Source: Catonia carolina | Lineage: Eukaryota; Arthropoda; Insecta; Hemiptera; Achilidae | NCBI GenBank assembly: GCA_035578175.1 | Contig: JAQMRL010000003.1 | Location: 87,770,469 to 87,834,468, forward strand | Direction of reading: 5' to 3' | Length of the DNA: 64,000 nt | Part shown: positions 43,661 to 54,454 of the stretch, piece by piece | Position numbering within the stretch: position 1 is the stretch's first letter | Layout of the letters: each line of letters starts with the position of its first letter | Program-made: the position numbers and the translations under genes | Notes under the pieces: generated by a model | What the model saw: only the letters and a program-made list of their open reading frames with translations | What the model was told of the DNA's origin: nothing | Database searches by the model: none

Positions 43661-43729
43661 CCGGGAATTGAACCCGGGATCATCCGCTTAGTAGGCTAGC
43701 GCGCTAGTATTACGCCAGGAGGCGGCCAT
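43661..43729 (-). mobile_element. SINE D head, tRNA-like
   Basis: Minus strand reads GGCCGCCTCCTGGCGTAATA and on to CCCGGGTTCAATTCCCGGC, an excellent B box and T-arm. The A-box region (GCGTAATACTAGCGC) is less good. Only the ~70-bp head is present. It starts exactly where the (AAG)n tail of LINE B ends, in opposite orientation. It could also be a tRNA pseudogene. Confidence 0.7.
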
Positions 43730-43804
43730 TCAGTAGGTTTTTTCACGCTTTACTGATTATGCTTACCTCTTAGTAAACATAATAATTTAATTGTTTTTGT
43801 TTTT

Positions 43805-44185
43805 TTGGTTATAAATTGAAAGGCTGGTTTGAACCTGTACAGGATTTACTAAGTAAAATGAGAATTGAGATGGTTTACCGGTGCCTTCTTCATCGAGTGG
43901 CAAAGTATGCTTAGCAGTATCCCGGGGCCTCTGAAAATCATCTACTTTGCACCCTGCAAATGACACCTTCATTTGATTCACCAAAGAGTCTGGCTGTATA
44001 ATGAAATTTATTGCTTTCAGAGGTGATAACTCTTAGTAGTGACTTTTAAACCTTTACCTCTTCTGTTCTTAAATTTGTCTTATAATTAGCTAACCATGTG
44101 ATAAGAAACAGAACTATTTTTTGTAGCTCTGGAGCTAGCAGATCGAGTGTAAATAATTTAGTACTATTCCTGACTGTTATGGGTA
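43805..44185 (-). mobile_element. SINE B copy, diverged
   Basis: Minus-strand copy, tail hairpin near 43818-43845, 5' end near 44185 ('gactgttatggg'). The internal frame remains open (VNQMKVSFAGCKVDDFQRPR) despite many amino-acid changes. Confidence 0.88.
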
Positions 44186-44220
44186 AATAATTTAATTACA
44201 GTAGTAGTATAACAAAATAA

Positions 44221-44800
44221 ATTATATTATTATTATTATTATTATTATTTACGTTATGGCCTACAAAGGACCGCGATTTCTCAGTTTTTCTTCTGTGCTT
44301 TCCTCTTCGCCCAGTATTCTTTCATTTTCTTGGAAAAGTCACGTTTTCGTTCTTCCGACCATTTAGGTCTTGATCTTTTACTGTCCTCTTCCTGGAGCAC
44401 TAGTTTGAGTTTATGTCTGAGAGGTGTTCTTTGTATGATGTCCGTCTCCGTTATCTGGAGTTTGTTGCAGTCTGTTTTTATCTCTTTGAGCCATCCATCG
44501 GGATTTTTCAATTTTTCTTTGTAGTTCAGGATTTGTTTTGAGAGCCTATGCTCGTTCATTCTCACTGTGTGTGCGTAGAAAGCAATTCTTCGTTTCTTCA
44601 TGATGGATGTGATTTTTTCTGTGTGTTGGTAGACTTCTTCATTGCTGCGGAGTCTATATTCTCCTTCTTTGTATTTGGGCCCTAAAATCTTGCGGATGAT
44701 CCTTCTTTCTTTACGGATTAGTTTTTCAAATGGAGCCTTCTGTCTTAAGTGCGAGGCATTCTGATGCGTAGAGAACTTCCGGTCGAATCACTGTATGATA
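44221..44800 (-). pseudogene. LINE C, 3' part: C-terminal segment and (AAT)n tail
   Basis: The minus-strand frame 44601-44281 reads MKKRRIAFYAHTVRMNEHRL and ends RPKWSEERKRDFSKKMKEYW. Upstream codons to ~44800 include RKERRIIRKILGPK and VIRPEVLYAS-like blocks in a second frame. This is the C-terminal tail of a LINE whose RT core is at 46480-47190. The 3' end is a (TAA/AAT)n run at 44222-44250, typical of LINE tails of this sort. The GCCATAACGT stretch next to it is the trailer. Confidence 0.78.
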
Positions 44801-44871
44801 ATGTCTAGATAAATATAGACATAAACTATATTATTATTAATAAATTTAATTATTATAGTAGTATAACAAAA

Positions 44872-44990
44872 TGTAAGCATACTTTTCTACTCTGTGAGGA
44901 AGGTATAGTAAACCACCTTACTTTACGTTTTACTTAGTTAAGCCTCGTGAGGTTAAAACCAGCCTTTCGGCTGATGACCTAAACAACAAA
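44872..44990 (+). mobile_element. SINE B fragment (3' end)
   Basis: Plus-strand last ~120 bp of SINE B, from 'gtaagcatacttttctactc' to 'ggctgatgacctaaacaac'. The hairpin 'cagcctttcggctg' is intact. Confidence 0.87.
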
Positions 44991-45333
44991 CGAGATTTCA
45001 GTGTATCATTTGAAAAATAATCGCTTCTGAAGATTTGAACAAATAATTTCCATATTTTAATACAGTCAAGCAAAAAGTACTTAAGCGTGTTTCGTTATTC
45101 TTTTTTTTCTTGAAAGAAACCACAACTTTTTGTCGCACTCTCTTGTATTCTCGCTCGTGTTGTTTGTTTGTTATTTAAGCCTATTCACAATGATAAAGAT
45201 GAGACACGGTTTTTTCTTTTTTATATGTTGGCAGCAATGAACGTACTGTATGTATTTTTCTTTTTCATTCTGTTCATGTCTGAATAATTTCTGCAACATA
45301 ATGACTTTGGTTGAAACAACAGACGGTACACAC

Positions 45334-45401
45334 CTGTAATCGTCCACATCGTTTGCGCTAGGGTTCATGTCCAAGGCAGTCAACCTATCAACTCGGTTCA
45401 T
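45334..45401 (-). CDS. Candidate first coding exon of an unidentified host gene
   Basis: The minus-strand ATG at 45399-45401 opens MNRVDRLTALDMNPSANDVD, followed by DY and a split Arg codon. The exon would end at 45334 in CAG, followed by GTGTGT, a reasonable donor. Upstream, within ~60 bp, is a TATATATAT run (45441-45450 on plus) that could serve as a TATA box, though it may be just simple repeat. The codons are more GC-rich than the surroundings and match no repeat here. A downstream exon cannot be identified. The frame also continues without a splice for 76 codons, but the later part looks non-coding. Confidence 0.3.
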
Positions 45402-46021
45402 TCATGCTTTTAAACCCCCCACTCAATCTTTCCTTCTCATATATATATACGTGTACGTACTAAGGCGTTTTATTTGTATTTGTATTACTGTTATTAAATC
45501 GTTCTTACTGTACTAGTACATTATTTAATAATTTTGGATCGCGTGTGTCTAATATGCGATTTCATAACACGCCATACATTCATCTTACAAGATGCATTAG
45601 ATTTTATAATTTCATTTTTAGATGTTAAACATTTTTCTTGATGTGTTGATTTGACATCTTAATCACACTACTCCAATATACAATATTCAGGAGTTGAAAC
45701 AATAATTACTTGTCATTCTATTTTTGTAATGGTTTAGTTGTTTTCCACATTTTAAAAATGTTGGGTACAATTTTATAATATTTAATTAATTGATTATTAT
45801 ATACGTATTCATCTGTATAGACACACCTATTACGTTTTTCGAGAAGGTGAAAATTAACGTACCTAACTGTGGTTAACCGTGTGCCACGATATGTAAAACT
45901 ATTTAGTTTACTAATTTAAAAAAAATATTTACAATAATAAATATGGTAAATGAGCTCACTGTTAACTTAGTATTAGGTAATTTACTTATTATCACTTTTA
46001 TAACGTCCCTTACGGCATTCA
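45402..46021. other. No supported gene
   Basis: AT-rich sequence between the candidate exon and a mariner terminus at 46022. Confidence 0.4.
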
Positions 46022-46465
46022 TACGAGGGTGCGCTGATAACTAATGCACACATGCTTGTAGAACGCGAACAAAAACAAATAGCATGATCGGGTAAAAATC
46101 AAATTAAAGTGAAATTCCTAACCTTCAAAATCATATATGTTTTCCAACACAGTCACCTTTAAGCATTACACATTTCTCCCAACGTAAAACAAGTTTTTCC
46201 ATTCAGTCACTGAAAAATTCTTCCGACTTTTCTCGAACCCAGGACGCAATAGCTGCTTTCACCTCATTGTCCGAGCTGTAATGATTACCCTTAAGATCTC
46301 TCTTGAGTAGAGGAAGAATATAAAAATCGCAAGGTGCGAGGTCGGGGGAGAATAAGGAGGATGTGGAATCGGTTCAACTTCTGGTTTCTCAGAGCCTCTT
46401 CACTTGCACGCGATGTGTGTGGACGAGCATCATCATGTTGCAAAATTATTGGCGCCAGGCTGCCT
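46022..46465 (-). pseudogene. Mariner relic: C-terminal transposase and one terminal repeat
   Basis: The terminus TACGAGGGTGCGCTGATAA lies at 46022-46040. On the minus strand, frames from ~46455 give LQHDDARPHTSRASEEALRN (second catalytic Asp) and later GFEKSRKNF and LKVTVLENIY, in the order of a mariner C-terminus. The SPDLAP block is degraded and stops are present. The N-terminal half is missing; the break abuts LINE C coding sequence. Confidence 0.82.
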
Positions 46466-46479
46466 CTAACACGACAAAT

Positions 46480-47190
46480 TCGACGTATCGGCGGTTTTTA
46501 TATCAAAAGGTTCCGAAATTTCTCCTAAGAATTTTATTTTAGATTGAGTTTCACTCAGTGTCTATTATTAAAAATTTCTAGTTTTGTCATCTAATCCTTA
46601 TTCTTCAAGAATGTTATAAAGTGATTGTCTGTCGATCGAGTCATATGTCTTTTTGAAATCTACAAATATACATGTAACCGGTTGTGCTCTTTTGGCTCTC
46701 ATCTTCAATATAGTTCTCAGGTTGAAGATCTGCTCTGTGCAGGATCTATTTGGTCTAAAGCCGGCTTGATTCTCCGCGATTAGTGGTTCTAGCTGTTCTT
46801 GTGCTCTGCAGAATACAGGCTGACAGTATTTTATATGTTACTGGTAGGAGAGATATTCCTCTGTAGTTATTTACATCGGTTTTGTCTCCTTTTTTGTGTA
46901 GTGGATGTATTAGCGCTGTTTTCCAGTCTTTTGGGATGGTTTCTGTTTCCCAGATTTGTTGTATGATTGAGGTGATTTCTTTCATCGAGTTTGGTCCTAG
47001 GTTCTTAAGCAGTTCAGCTATAATCCCATCCTCTCCTGATGTTTTGAAAATTTTCAGTTTCTTTATCTGGTTTTGAATTTCTTCTTGTGTTGGTGGTGTT
47101 GAGTTTTCGTTCTTATGGATTGGTGTTATCTTTGGGAATCTTTCTTTGGGTTGTTCACAATTTAGCAGCAGCTCAAAATATTTGGCTAGT
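46480..47190 (-). pseudogene. LINE C, reverse transcriptase core
   Basis: The minus-strand frame from ~47190 reads FPKITPIHKNENSTPPTQEE, then SGEDGIIAELLKN and WKTALIHPLHKKGDKTDVNN YRGISLLPVTYKILS. After a frame change near 46800, QAGFRPNRSCTEQIFNLRTI and VDFKKTYDSIDR (first RT catalytic Asp) follow. The last recognisable block is GEISEPFDIKT near 46490-46530, just before the FADD region, which is absent. It is the upstream half of a LINE whose tail is probably at 44221-44800. The 5' side ends at an (AT)n run at 47192-47215. Confidence 0.85.
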
Positions 47191-48175
47191 TCATATATAT
47201 ATATATATATATATATTTTTTTTAAATAAAAAAAACACAGCATAATGTATTTAAAAAATTGTGGTGGAACGAATCATCTTGAAATGGGGAAAATACATGG
47301 GTAAAATTTGTTCATCTCTTCAGCGATAATAATCCTCGTTTATTTTCTGGTTTATTAAAGATATAAATTATAATTGGGCTTTTGTTTACAACAATTGGTG
47401 TCCTTTTTTGTGTACTATTGTTTTTAATTCGTGATGTTATTCTCATTTTATAGCACAGTGTTAAGCAAATTCAATGACTCTTGTTCATGCTGACTGTTGT
47501 TTTGTGCTCCCCCAGTTTCCGTTCTGTTCTTGAAAATGCATCTTAATTGGCACTTCTCGTAATTGATTCAATTGGTCTACAAGCTCTGCGGGCTGTTACT
47601 CTATCTATGCATATACTTGTACAAACTAATACGTGCACACATATTTTATGGGCTAGTATGTATGTGTGTGTGTGTGTGTGTGTGTGTTGATTAGCATATC
47701 TGTGTTGTAACACATGATACTCGTTCTCAAATGAAAGGGATAAACATATCGTTCGCATTTTATCCTAGCCTATTTTATAATAATTATGTATTTAATGCCA
47801 ACGTGTGTTGGTTACTTGAATAATTCATGCAACGTTTCATATTCTACATAATATTGTCTGTTTTAATTTGCTAATAACCTTGTGGTATGCGCCAAATAAT
47901 TATGTCCTACTAGACATATCATGTTGACTGACTTACATCTACTAATTACCGTTTGAATTTTTTAAGATTTATAAATCTACTTAAATTTTATATAGTATAT
48001 ACGTTTTGAATTGATTAGAATTTCAGAACTACGACAGTGGCTGTCAATTGCTGAATGGAGTTTAGCTCATGATTCCCGCCTTGAATCCGAATACCATATT
48101 GTTACCTCCTTAGCAAATCAAACGTAGTTTCTTATTAGCCAGAAGTCTTTCTTAAAGGTACCATTATCCTATTTA
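47191..48175. other. Unassigned; two microsatellites
   Basis: (AT)n at 47192-47215 and (GT)n at 47656-47688. No coding frame or shared repeat otherwise. Confidence 0.5.
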
Positions 48176-49110
48176 TACGAGTTCTGGCTATTAAATAACA
48201 AGACGACGTTGTAAAAAATTTTATTTTTATTTTATACATAATCACTTATTGTCACCTTCAATATACACTCCGTTTGTATCCCTAAAACGCTCCATGCGAA
48301 TTTTCCATTGTTAGAAACAGTGCTGGAAGTCATTTTCTGTCAGCTCCTTCAGGACACGTGCCGCTTTCTCTTTTAAAGCTTCCACCGACTCAAATCTTAT
48401 TCGTTTTAATGCAGATTTCACCTTGGGGAACAGATAAAAGTCACATGGTGCAAGATCTGGCGAATAAGGTGAATGTTCGTACACTGAGATGTTGTACTTA
48501 GCTAGGAACCTCTTGACAGATAACGCGGAATGAGCGGGAGCATTTTCTTGGTGGAGAACCCATGATTTGTCCTTCCACATTTCTGGGCGTTTTTTCCTTA
48601 TTCTTTGACTTAGTTTAGAAAGTACCTCAAGGCAGTAATATTGATTAACTGTTTGACCTTCAGGAACTCAGTGAAGGTACACAATCCCATGGATATAAAA
48701 AAAACAATGATCATTGCTTTAAATTTTGACTTGCTCATTCGATCTTTTTTGGCTCTCGGTGAAGTTCGGCTCTTCCAGTGCATGGATTTGCGCTTCATTT
48801 CCGGATCATAAGTAAAAAAAACACGTTTCATAACATGTTATTATTTTTTACCTGTTCCCTAAGGTGAAATCTGCATTAAAAGGGACAAGATTTGAGTCTG
48901 TGGAAGCTGTAAAAGAGAAAGCGGCACGTGTCCTGAAGGAGCTGACAGAAGATGACTTCCAGCACTGTTTCCAACAATGGAAAATTCGCATGGAGCGTTG
49001 TAGGGACAGAGAAAGAGTGTATATTGAAGGTGACAATAAGTGATTGTATATAAAATAAAAATAAAATGTTTTACAACGTCAGTCTCGTTATTTAATAGCC
49101 ACACCTCATA
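48176..49110. mobile_element. Head-to-head mariner palindrome with transposase remnants
   Basis: Both outer ends are the same 3' mariner terminus: TACGAG...GGCTATTAAATAAC at 48176 and its inverse ending 'cacacctcata' at 49110. The left arm (48176-48845, minus) encodes from MKRVFFTYDPEMKRKSMHWK through RMSKSKFKAMIIVFF, then in another frame VLHQENAPAHSALSVKRFLA and SPYSPDLAPCDFYLFPKVKS. The second catalytic Asp is Glu here (HQEN instead of HQDN). The right arm (48851-49110, plus) encodes only the last ~55 codons, FESVEAVKEKAARVLKEL to RVYIEGDNK. The arms form inverted repeats of ~250 bp. The N-terminal half and the 5' terminus are missing, so it is inactive. Confidence 0.88.
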
Positions 49111-49728
49111 TTAATGAGGTGATAATTGTAAAATGGTCTTTCTGTATTATTTAAACAAGTGATAGTCGAAAAATATGTTTAATATTTAAAACAGATAACT
49201 CTTAAAAAGACTCTTTGTTTAAAACAAAAGAGCATCGGTAGTACTATTTTAAAACAAACCTTGTTACCGGTCTTGGTTGTTGGCAGTTTTAATTTGTCTT
49301 GCTATGTTTTATGATGCAACTACTCTTTGACTGCTACACCCGTTGGCCCATTACTACTTCTGGTATAGCAATTTGAAAAATTCATCAATGAATGAACTTT
49401 TTAATGAATGAATGTTCCACGTGCTGTATTTATTCATTCATAAAACTGGATGTATCGTAATTTGACCTTCACCTACATAATACTGGTCCATTGAACTTAC
49501 AAGACTCGTTTACTCATTCTGTATTTCTTTAACTTTACATCAATTTGTTTCCAGAAATTTTTTCACTATCAGGTGTTACACTTATTATGATTAATATTTT
49601 ATTGTAATAATTATAATTAAGTATTTGTAGATCAATTGTGTTTCAGTATTTCTAATCACTTGAATTTAGTTTTTCCGATTGCTTAATAATTTTTTTGTAA
49701 TAAGCCTGAGATTTATTTAACAATTTTT
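49111..49728. other. No supported gene
   Basis: AT-rich; contains 'aatgaatgaa'-type runs at 49385-49440 similar to 39528-39670. Confidence 0.4.
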
Positions 49729-50925
49729 ACTTTCTCTTGCTTATATGAATATATGTTGTTTAGGTCATCAGTTGAAAGGCTGGTTTGAACCTGTAGAGGT
49801 TTTACTAAGTAAAACAAGGAGTGAGGTGGTTTACAATTGCCTTCCTCACTGAGTGGAAAAGTATGCTTATCAGCATGTTGGGCCCTTTTGAAAAGCGCAT
49901 ATTTTACACTCTGCAAAGGACACCTTCACTTCATTCACGACAGGGTCTGGCTGTAAAATGTAATTCATTACTTTCAGATGAGATAACTCTGGTGTCTTTT
50001 ACACCTCTGCCTCTTCTGTTCTTAAATGATTCTGTCATTTAATTGGCTGACCACGTGATAAGAAACAGAACTATTTATTTTAGCCCTACAACTAACAGAT
50101 TTGGTGTAAATAATTTGCCACTCCATCTGCCATATGAATATATAGGAAGGAAAGTATTGTTTTCATGTTGATTTTTCGAGATTGAGTTTTCAACGGAAAG
50201 ACAAGTTTTCAGGCCCTCTGACCCCAAACAATATGTTTTTAGCGATTGATCTGTGAGAGCGCGTGGGAGAGGGTGGGTGTGTGTATGTGGACAAAATATT
50301 CCAAGAGCGGAATTGCGGACGAAGTTGAAACTTGGAACTTATGTTAAGTGTACTGCTGGGAGACCCGACACGAGCATGTTCAACAAAGTCAGTCAACCGG
50401 AAGTAATAGTTTATTCGTCCAACATTTTTTTAAAATCGCCTCATTGTTTGTGCTCTATAAGGTAGGGTACGTCCATGTCTGCTGCGGGATTTGTGCTCTC
50501 GTGGTGTAAGTTTTTTTTAAGATTGCGGCCTTAATGTACTATGTGCATTTCTGGGAAAAATCGTATGTAATCAAAGTTGTAAAAATTAAAAACACCTACA
50601 ATACGTAATTATTTTAAACATTTTTTTACAATGCTTTAAATTAGCGTCAATTAGTAATTTTGTGTATTTTCTCATTAAAACCGGAAATACACTAAAAAAT
50701 GGAATTTTTTGGATTGAAGCCTGAGTATTTGCATTTCTAGACAAAAATGTATGTAATCAAAGTTGTAGGAAATTTAAAAAAAACCTTCTACTGTTATTTA
50801 AAATATTTTTTATTATAGATGCTAGGTTTGCTGCAATTAGTGATTTTCCGTATTTTTAAGTCGAACAGAGGTTGATTTTCATTTGGCATTATTCACTAAT
50901 GATTAATTATGTCATTTAATTTTTC
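49729..50925 (-). mobile_element. HLE copy split by a SINE B insertion
   Basis: Minus-orientation HLE: the terminus ACTTTCTCTTGC is at 49729 and the element resumes at 50142 ('catatgaatatataggaagg'). It runs through both internal repeats (each with a 'caaagttgta' block) and fades near 50925. The far terminus is missing. Confidence 0.87.
49756..50140 (-). mobile_element. SINE B copy with target duplication
   Basis: Inserted into an HLE terminus. The HLE sequence 'atatgaatatat' occurs on both sides (about 49743-49754 and 50143-50154), a target duplication of ~12 bp. This shows that SINE B moves by retrotransposition and fixes its ends: hairpin and CAA tail on one side, CTGCC-type start on the other. 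The internal frame is partly open. Confidence 0.93.
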
Positions 50926-51564
50926 TGGATGCATTTATTTCTCTAGTTAATAAAAATGTGTAAGTTGTTGGGTGCATTAAATTTATAACAGACTCAAATT
51001 ACTTTTAATATTCTTACGTCTATTTTTGAGCAAATTAAGTACGTTCAGTCAATACATCAAACATTTTTACATTATTGTACACGTCTAATTATAAATAACT
51101 TTTATTACTTAGGCGCGTTTTCATTATATCTAGTAGCCTTTTACTGTAAATCATTTGTTTCTAACTCAGTTCACGCGTTATTTTAGGAAATTTTATTACA
51201 TGTGGTCGCATTTTAAGTGTAGTTAAAAATTTATGTTCGGTAATGCAAATGTGTGGGGATGGCAATGTCGTCTGTAATTCTTTGTCTGGAAACCCCTTTT
51301 TTGTTATTGCCTAGTTATTTCTCCGCCGTTTATTCTTATTAACCTGTGTAAATATATTATGCATTATTTTGACATTAATTTTAACCACCGGAAATGAAAA
51401 CTTTGATTTGTTGGTTTCTAATTTTAATCTATTAGGTGTAGTTTACTTTTCTTGGTTTTAATTTATATAATAGTTAATTAGTATTATAGAAACCCTTTTT
51501 GAAAAAGGTTACAGTTTAATTAACCAATAAATGAATCATTATTCAGTAAACAAAAATCTTTATA
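50926..51564. other. No supported gene
   Basis: AT-rich spacer without recognised repeats. Confidence 0.45.
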
Positions 51565-52255
51565 CTTTTTTTTTGAAGCAAGTTTTGCAACCTTAGAGTC
51601 GCTTCTCGCATCCCTTCCGCCATCCCTCCCTATCTCTCCAGTCCCCCTCTCGCAATCCTCTACCTTCCATCTCCTGTCAAACATTGATCATCCATATTTT
51701 CCTTGGCCTACCCCGCTTCTGATGCTGGTTTGGAGTCCATTCAAAGATTTTCAATGGTATTCTCTCCGTATTCATTCGACGAAGGTGGCCATACCATTTT
51801 ACCTGATTCCTCCCAATGCTACTTAGTATTGTTTCTTTTGCCTGCATCTGCTCTCTTATTACTTCATTTCTTACTTTATCTAATAATGATAAGCCTGCGC
51901 ATCTTCTCCAATACATCATCTCTGCAGCAAGCAATTTTGCAGCATGTCTGCGATCCATGACCCACACCTCAGATCCATACGTCAATATTGGTTCTATCAT
52001 AGCTTGATATATGTTTGTTTTTGTCTTTTTTGTAAGTGTTTTGTTCCACAGAATTGGATGCAGTGCTCTGATAATGTTTTTTCCTTTCCCTATCTTCCTC
52101 AAAATATCTTCATTGTCTCTACCATCCTCATTTATTGTAACACCCAAGTAATTATATTGCCTCACCATTTTTATAGCACCAAAATCTGTCTGTATGTCTT
52201 GCCCCTTGCCACCAATATTCAAATAATTTGTTTTATCCATACGCTTGTATAGGAT
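51565..52255 (-). pseudogene. LINE E: C-terminal pol segment, 5'-truncated
   Basis: A minus-strand frame of 187 codons (52240-51677) reads MVRQYNYLGVTINEDGRDNE, TYGSEVWVMDRRHAAKLLAA, WYGHLRRMNTERIPLKIFEW and ends RGRPRKIWMINV. This is the segment that follows the RT catalytic core in a LINE close to LINE F at the right edge. Past the stop, frame-shifted codons continue with GLREGDWRDREGW-type sequence to an A-rich tail (Ts at 51566-51574). The FADD box is missing. The 5' break at 52256 abuts a short 'atacgcttgtat' direct repeat. Confidence 0.88.
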
Positions 52256-53028
52256 ACGCTTGTATCCAAATTTATTAATTTTACACCTTAGTTTTGTATT
52301 GTTAACTACATAAAATGAGAATTTGCAATAAAATAGTTTATAAAGATTACATTGTTTCGGTTTTATTACAATTTTCTATCAGTTTAAAACATGTTCTAAA
52401 CGTTATAGGTTGATAATTCGTAAGCAATTCAATGTTTTACTAAATTTTTTAAATTAGTATATCAGTTTTGTCATAGTCATGACATAATCAAGCCTTGTTA
52501 ATATTTTACAATCGTTAAATTTTATTATGTATAAAATATAATACTTACATAGAATATATTATTTATTAATCGTTTAATAAATTTAACTGTAATTTTATTT
52601 AATTTGATCTTCAACCTCTGGTTACATTGAATCAGCTTATAATATCACCACTGATCCGTAACTGTTCTTACTTATACAGATCACTGATTGATTTTTCTTG
52701 CGTTATTTTTAATGGTTTTATCTAAAGGTCCTTTATTGAAGTAATGCAGTATTCTATAAATTATTATTTATTTATAAAAATAATATTTATGTTATGTGTG
52801 TGTGTTTGTGTGTGCATGTATTCTAAGTATTATTTTTGTCCTTACTGTTATCAGATTATTATATTTTTAACCTTGTTCCTTTGTTTGGTTCTATGAATTT
52901 ACTTAGGTTTGTTTGTTAGACGGAAATGGAAAATGAAAACTCCTGAGGCGTTTTAGACAGGTTATTTAGTTTATTATATAGTTTTGCATGTTCGTCGGAT
53001 ACACAAAAATACGAAAATAAAAATAATA
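52256..53028. other. No supported gene
   Basis: AT-rich, with a short GT-rich run near 52796-52815. Confidence 0.45.
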
Positions 53029-53206
53029 TTGTCCGCCTCTGTAGCGTAGTGTTAGCGCGCTTTCCTACCAAGTGGAGGTCCCGGGTAATTTTCAGCTAGG
53101 GTCTGGAAATTATAAAAAGTCACAACCTAACGTTCCATAACTCACTGTAGTCGCTAATGACCAAGCTGTTGATGCGATTTTAATAAATAAATAAATAAAA
53201 AATAAT
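53029..53206 (+). mobile_element. SINE D copy, full length
   Basis: Head 'gtccgcctctgtagcgtagtg' (A-box-like), a decayed B-box region 'ggtcccgggtaattttcag', then the body with 'ctgtagtcgctaatgacc' and 'gttgatgcgattttaa' and an (AAAT)n tail. 'aaataat'-type sequence on both sides may be the target duplication. Confidence 0.85.
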
Positions 53207-53324
53207 TATTGATAGATGTTTTAAAACTCATATTTTAGTATTTTCAAATGTTCGGTAATTTTAAAAATCTCTCCGCCATGTTTTTAATAATGACTTCTTC
53301 TAAATTCTTAACTTAAACAGATTT

Positions 53325-53500
53325 ATACGAGGTGTGGCTATTAAATAACGAGACTGACGTTGTAAAAAAATTTAATTTTAATTTTATACCTAATAACTTA
53401 TTGTCAACTTCAATATACACTCCTTCTATATCCCTACAACACTCCATGCGAATTTTTCGTTGTTGGAAACAGTGCTGGAAGTCATCTTCTATTAGCTACG
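53325..53500 (-). mobile_element. Mariner 3' end fragment
   Basis: Terminus 'tacgaggtgtggctattaa' at 53325, followed by ~155 bp matching the arms of the palindrome at 48176-49110, including the last transposase codons on the minus strand. It stops near 53500 in 'catcttct' where similarity ends. Confidence 0.85.
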
Positions 53501-53555
53501 TCTCAAATTTACTTTTCACTATGACCTACATATCTCATTTATAAAAGAACAACTT

Positions 53556-54454
53556 TTTACTTTCTCTTGCCTTTATGAATATATAGGAAGGAAAGTATTG
53601 TTTTCATGTCGCTTTTTCGAAATCGACTTTTCACCGGATCTATACGTTTTCAGACCCTCTGAACCCAAAAAAAACATGTTTTCAGCGATTGGTATGTCTG
53701 TGTGTGAACAGAATATCTCAAGAACGGATCATCGTACGAACTTGAAACTTAAGTTAGACACCACTACCGGACCCGACACGTACATTTTCATCAAAATCGG
53801 TCAACCGAAGTAATAGTTTATTCGTGTATTTTTCACTTTTTGCGATTTTCTCAAAAACCGCTCTTACAGTTTTTTTTTTAAATCGCCTGGTTTACTAATT
53901 TTTTTTTATGCTCTACCTACAAGATAGGATAGGCGCCGCCATGTTTGTTGAAATTCTTGGTGAGGTTGTTTTCACATTAATTTTTTTTAATATTGCGGCT
54001 TTAATATGCATTTTAGCGGAAAAATTTATGTAATAAAAGTTGTAGAGAATTTAAAATCCTACAACTTTTATTTCGAACATTTTTTTTTTTTTTGTATAAC
54101 GCTTAGCTTAGCGATTTTCTGTTTTTTACTCACGAAAACGTGTGAAAAATCGATTTTTTAAGATTTAGGCTTTAGTATGCATTTCACGACAAAACTATTT
54201 AATCAAATTTATAGGAAATTAAAAGATGAACTTTTATTTCAAGTATTTTTCTCAACAGAGCCTAGTGTAGCGTGGAAGAGTGATTTTCCGTATTTTTAAG
54301 CCAAACTGAGGTTGATTTTCATTTTGGGTCTTTCATTCATGATTAAAATAAGGGTATGTTTATCGAGGTTAGTTTTTTGTTTATTTCTATGTTAGGTTAT
54401 ATTGTTCAATATTTGCATTGGCAAGAGAAAGTTGTGTGAGTGTTTCACACCAGA
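53556..54454 (-). mobile_element. HLE copy, full length
   Basis: A 899-bp minus-orientation copy from ACTTTCTCTTGCC to 'gtgtgagtgtttcacaccaga', with T-runs or A/T-rich sequence outside both ends. The internal direct repeats lie at about 54000-54190 and 54190-54330. One of the best preserved copies. Confidence 0.92.

Noticed and set aside
43660..43729. Functional tRNA gene
   Set aside because: The T-arm is good but the D-arm/acceptor regions do not pair convincingly, and the same head occurs in SINE D copies at 29467 and 53029.
45421..45460. A core promoter with TATA box
   Set aside because: The TATATATAT run is a short simple repeat, and nothing but an uncertain downstream exon supports a promoter.
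51703..52252. Plus-strand frames of 63-102 codons
   Set aside because: Antisense shadows of LINE E coding sequence.
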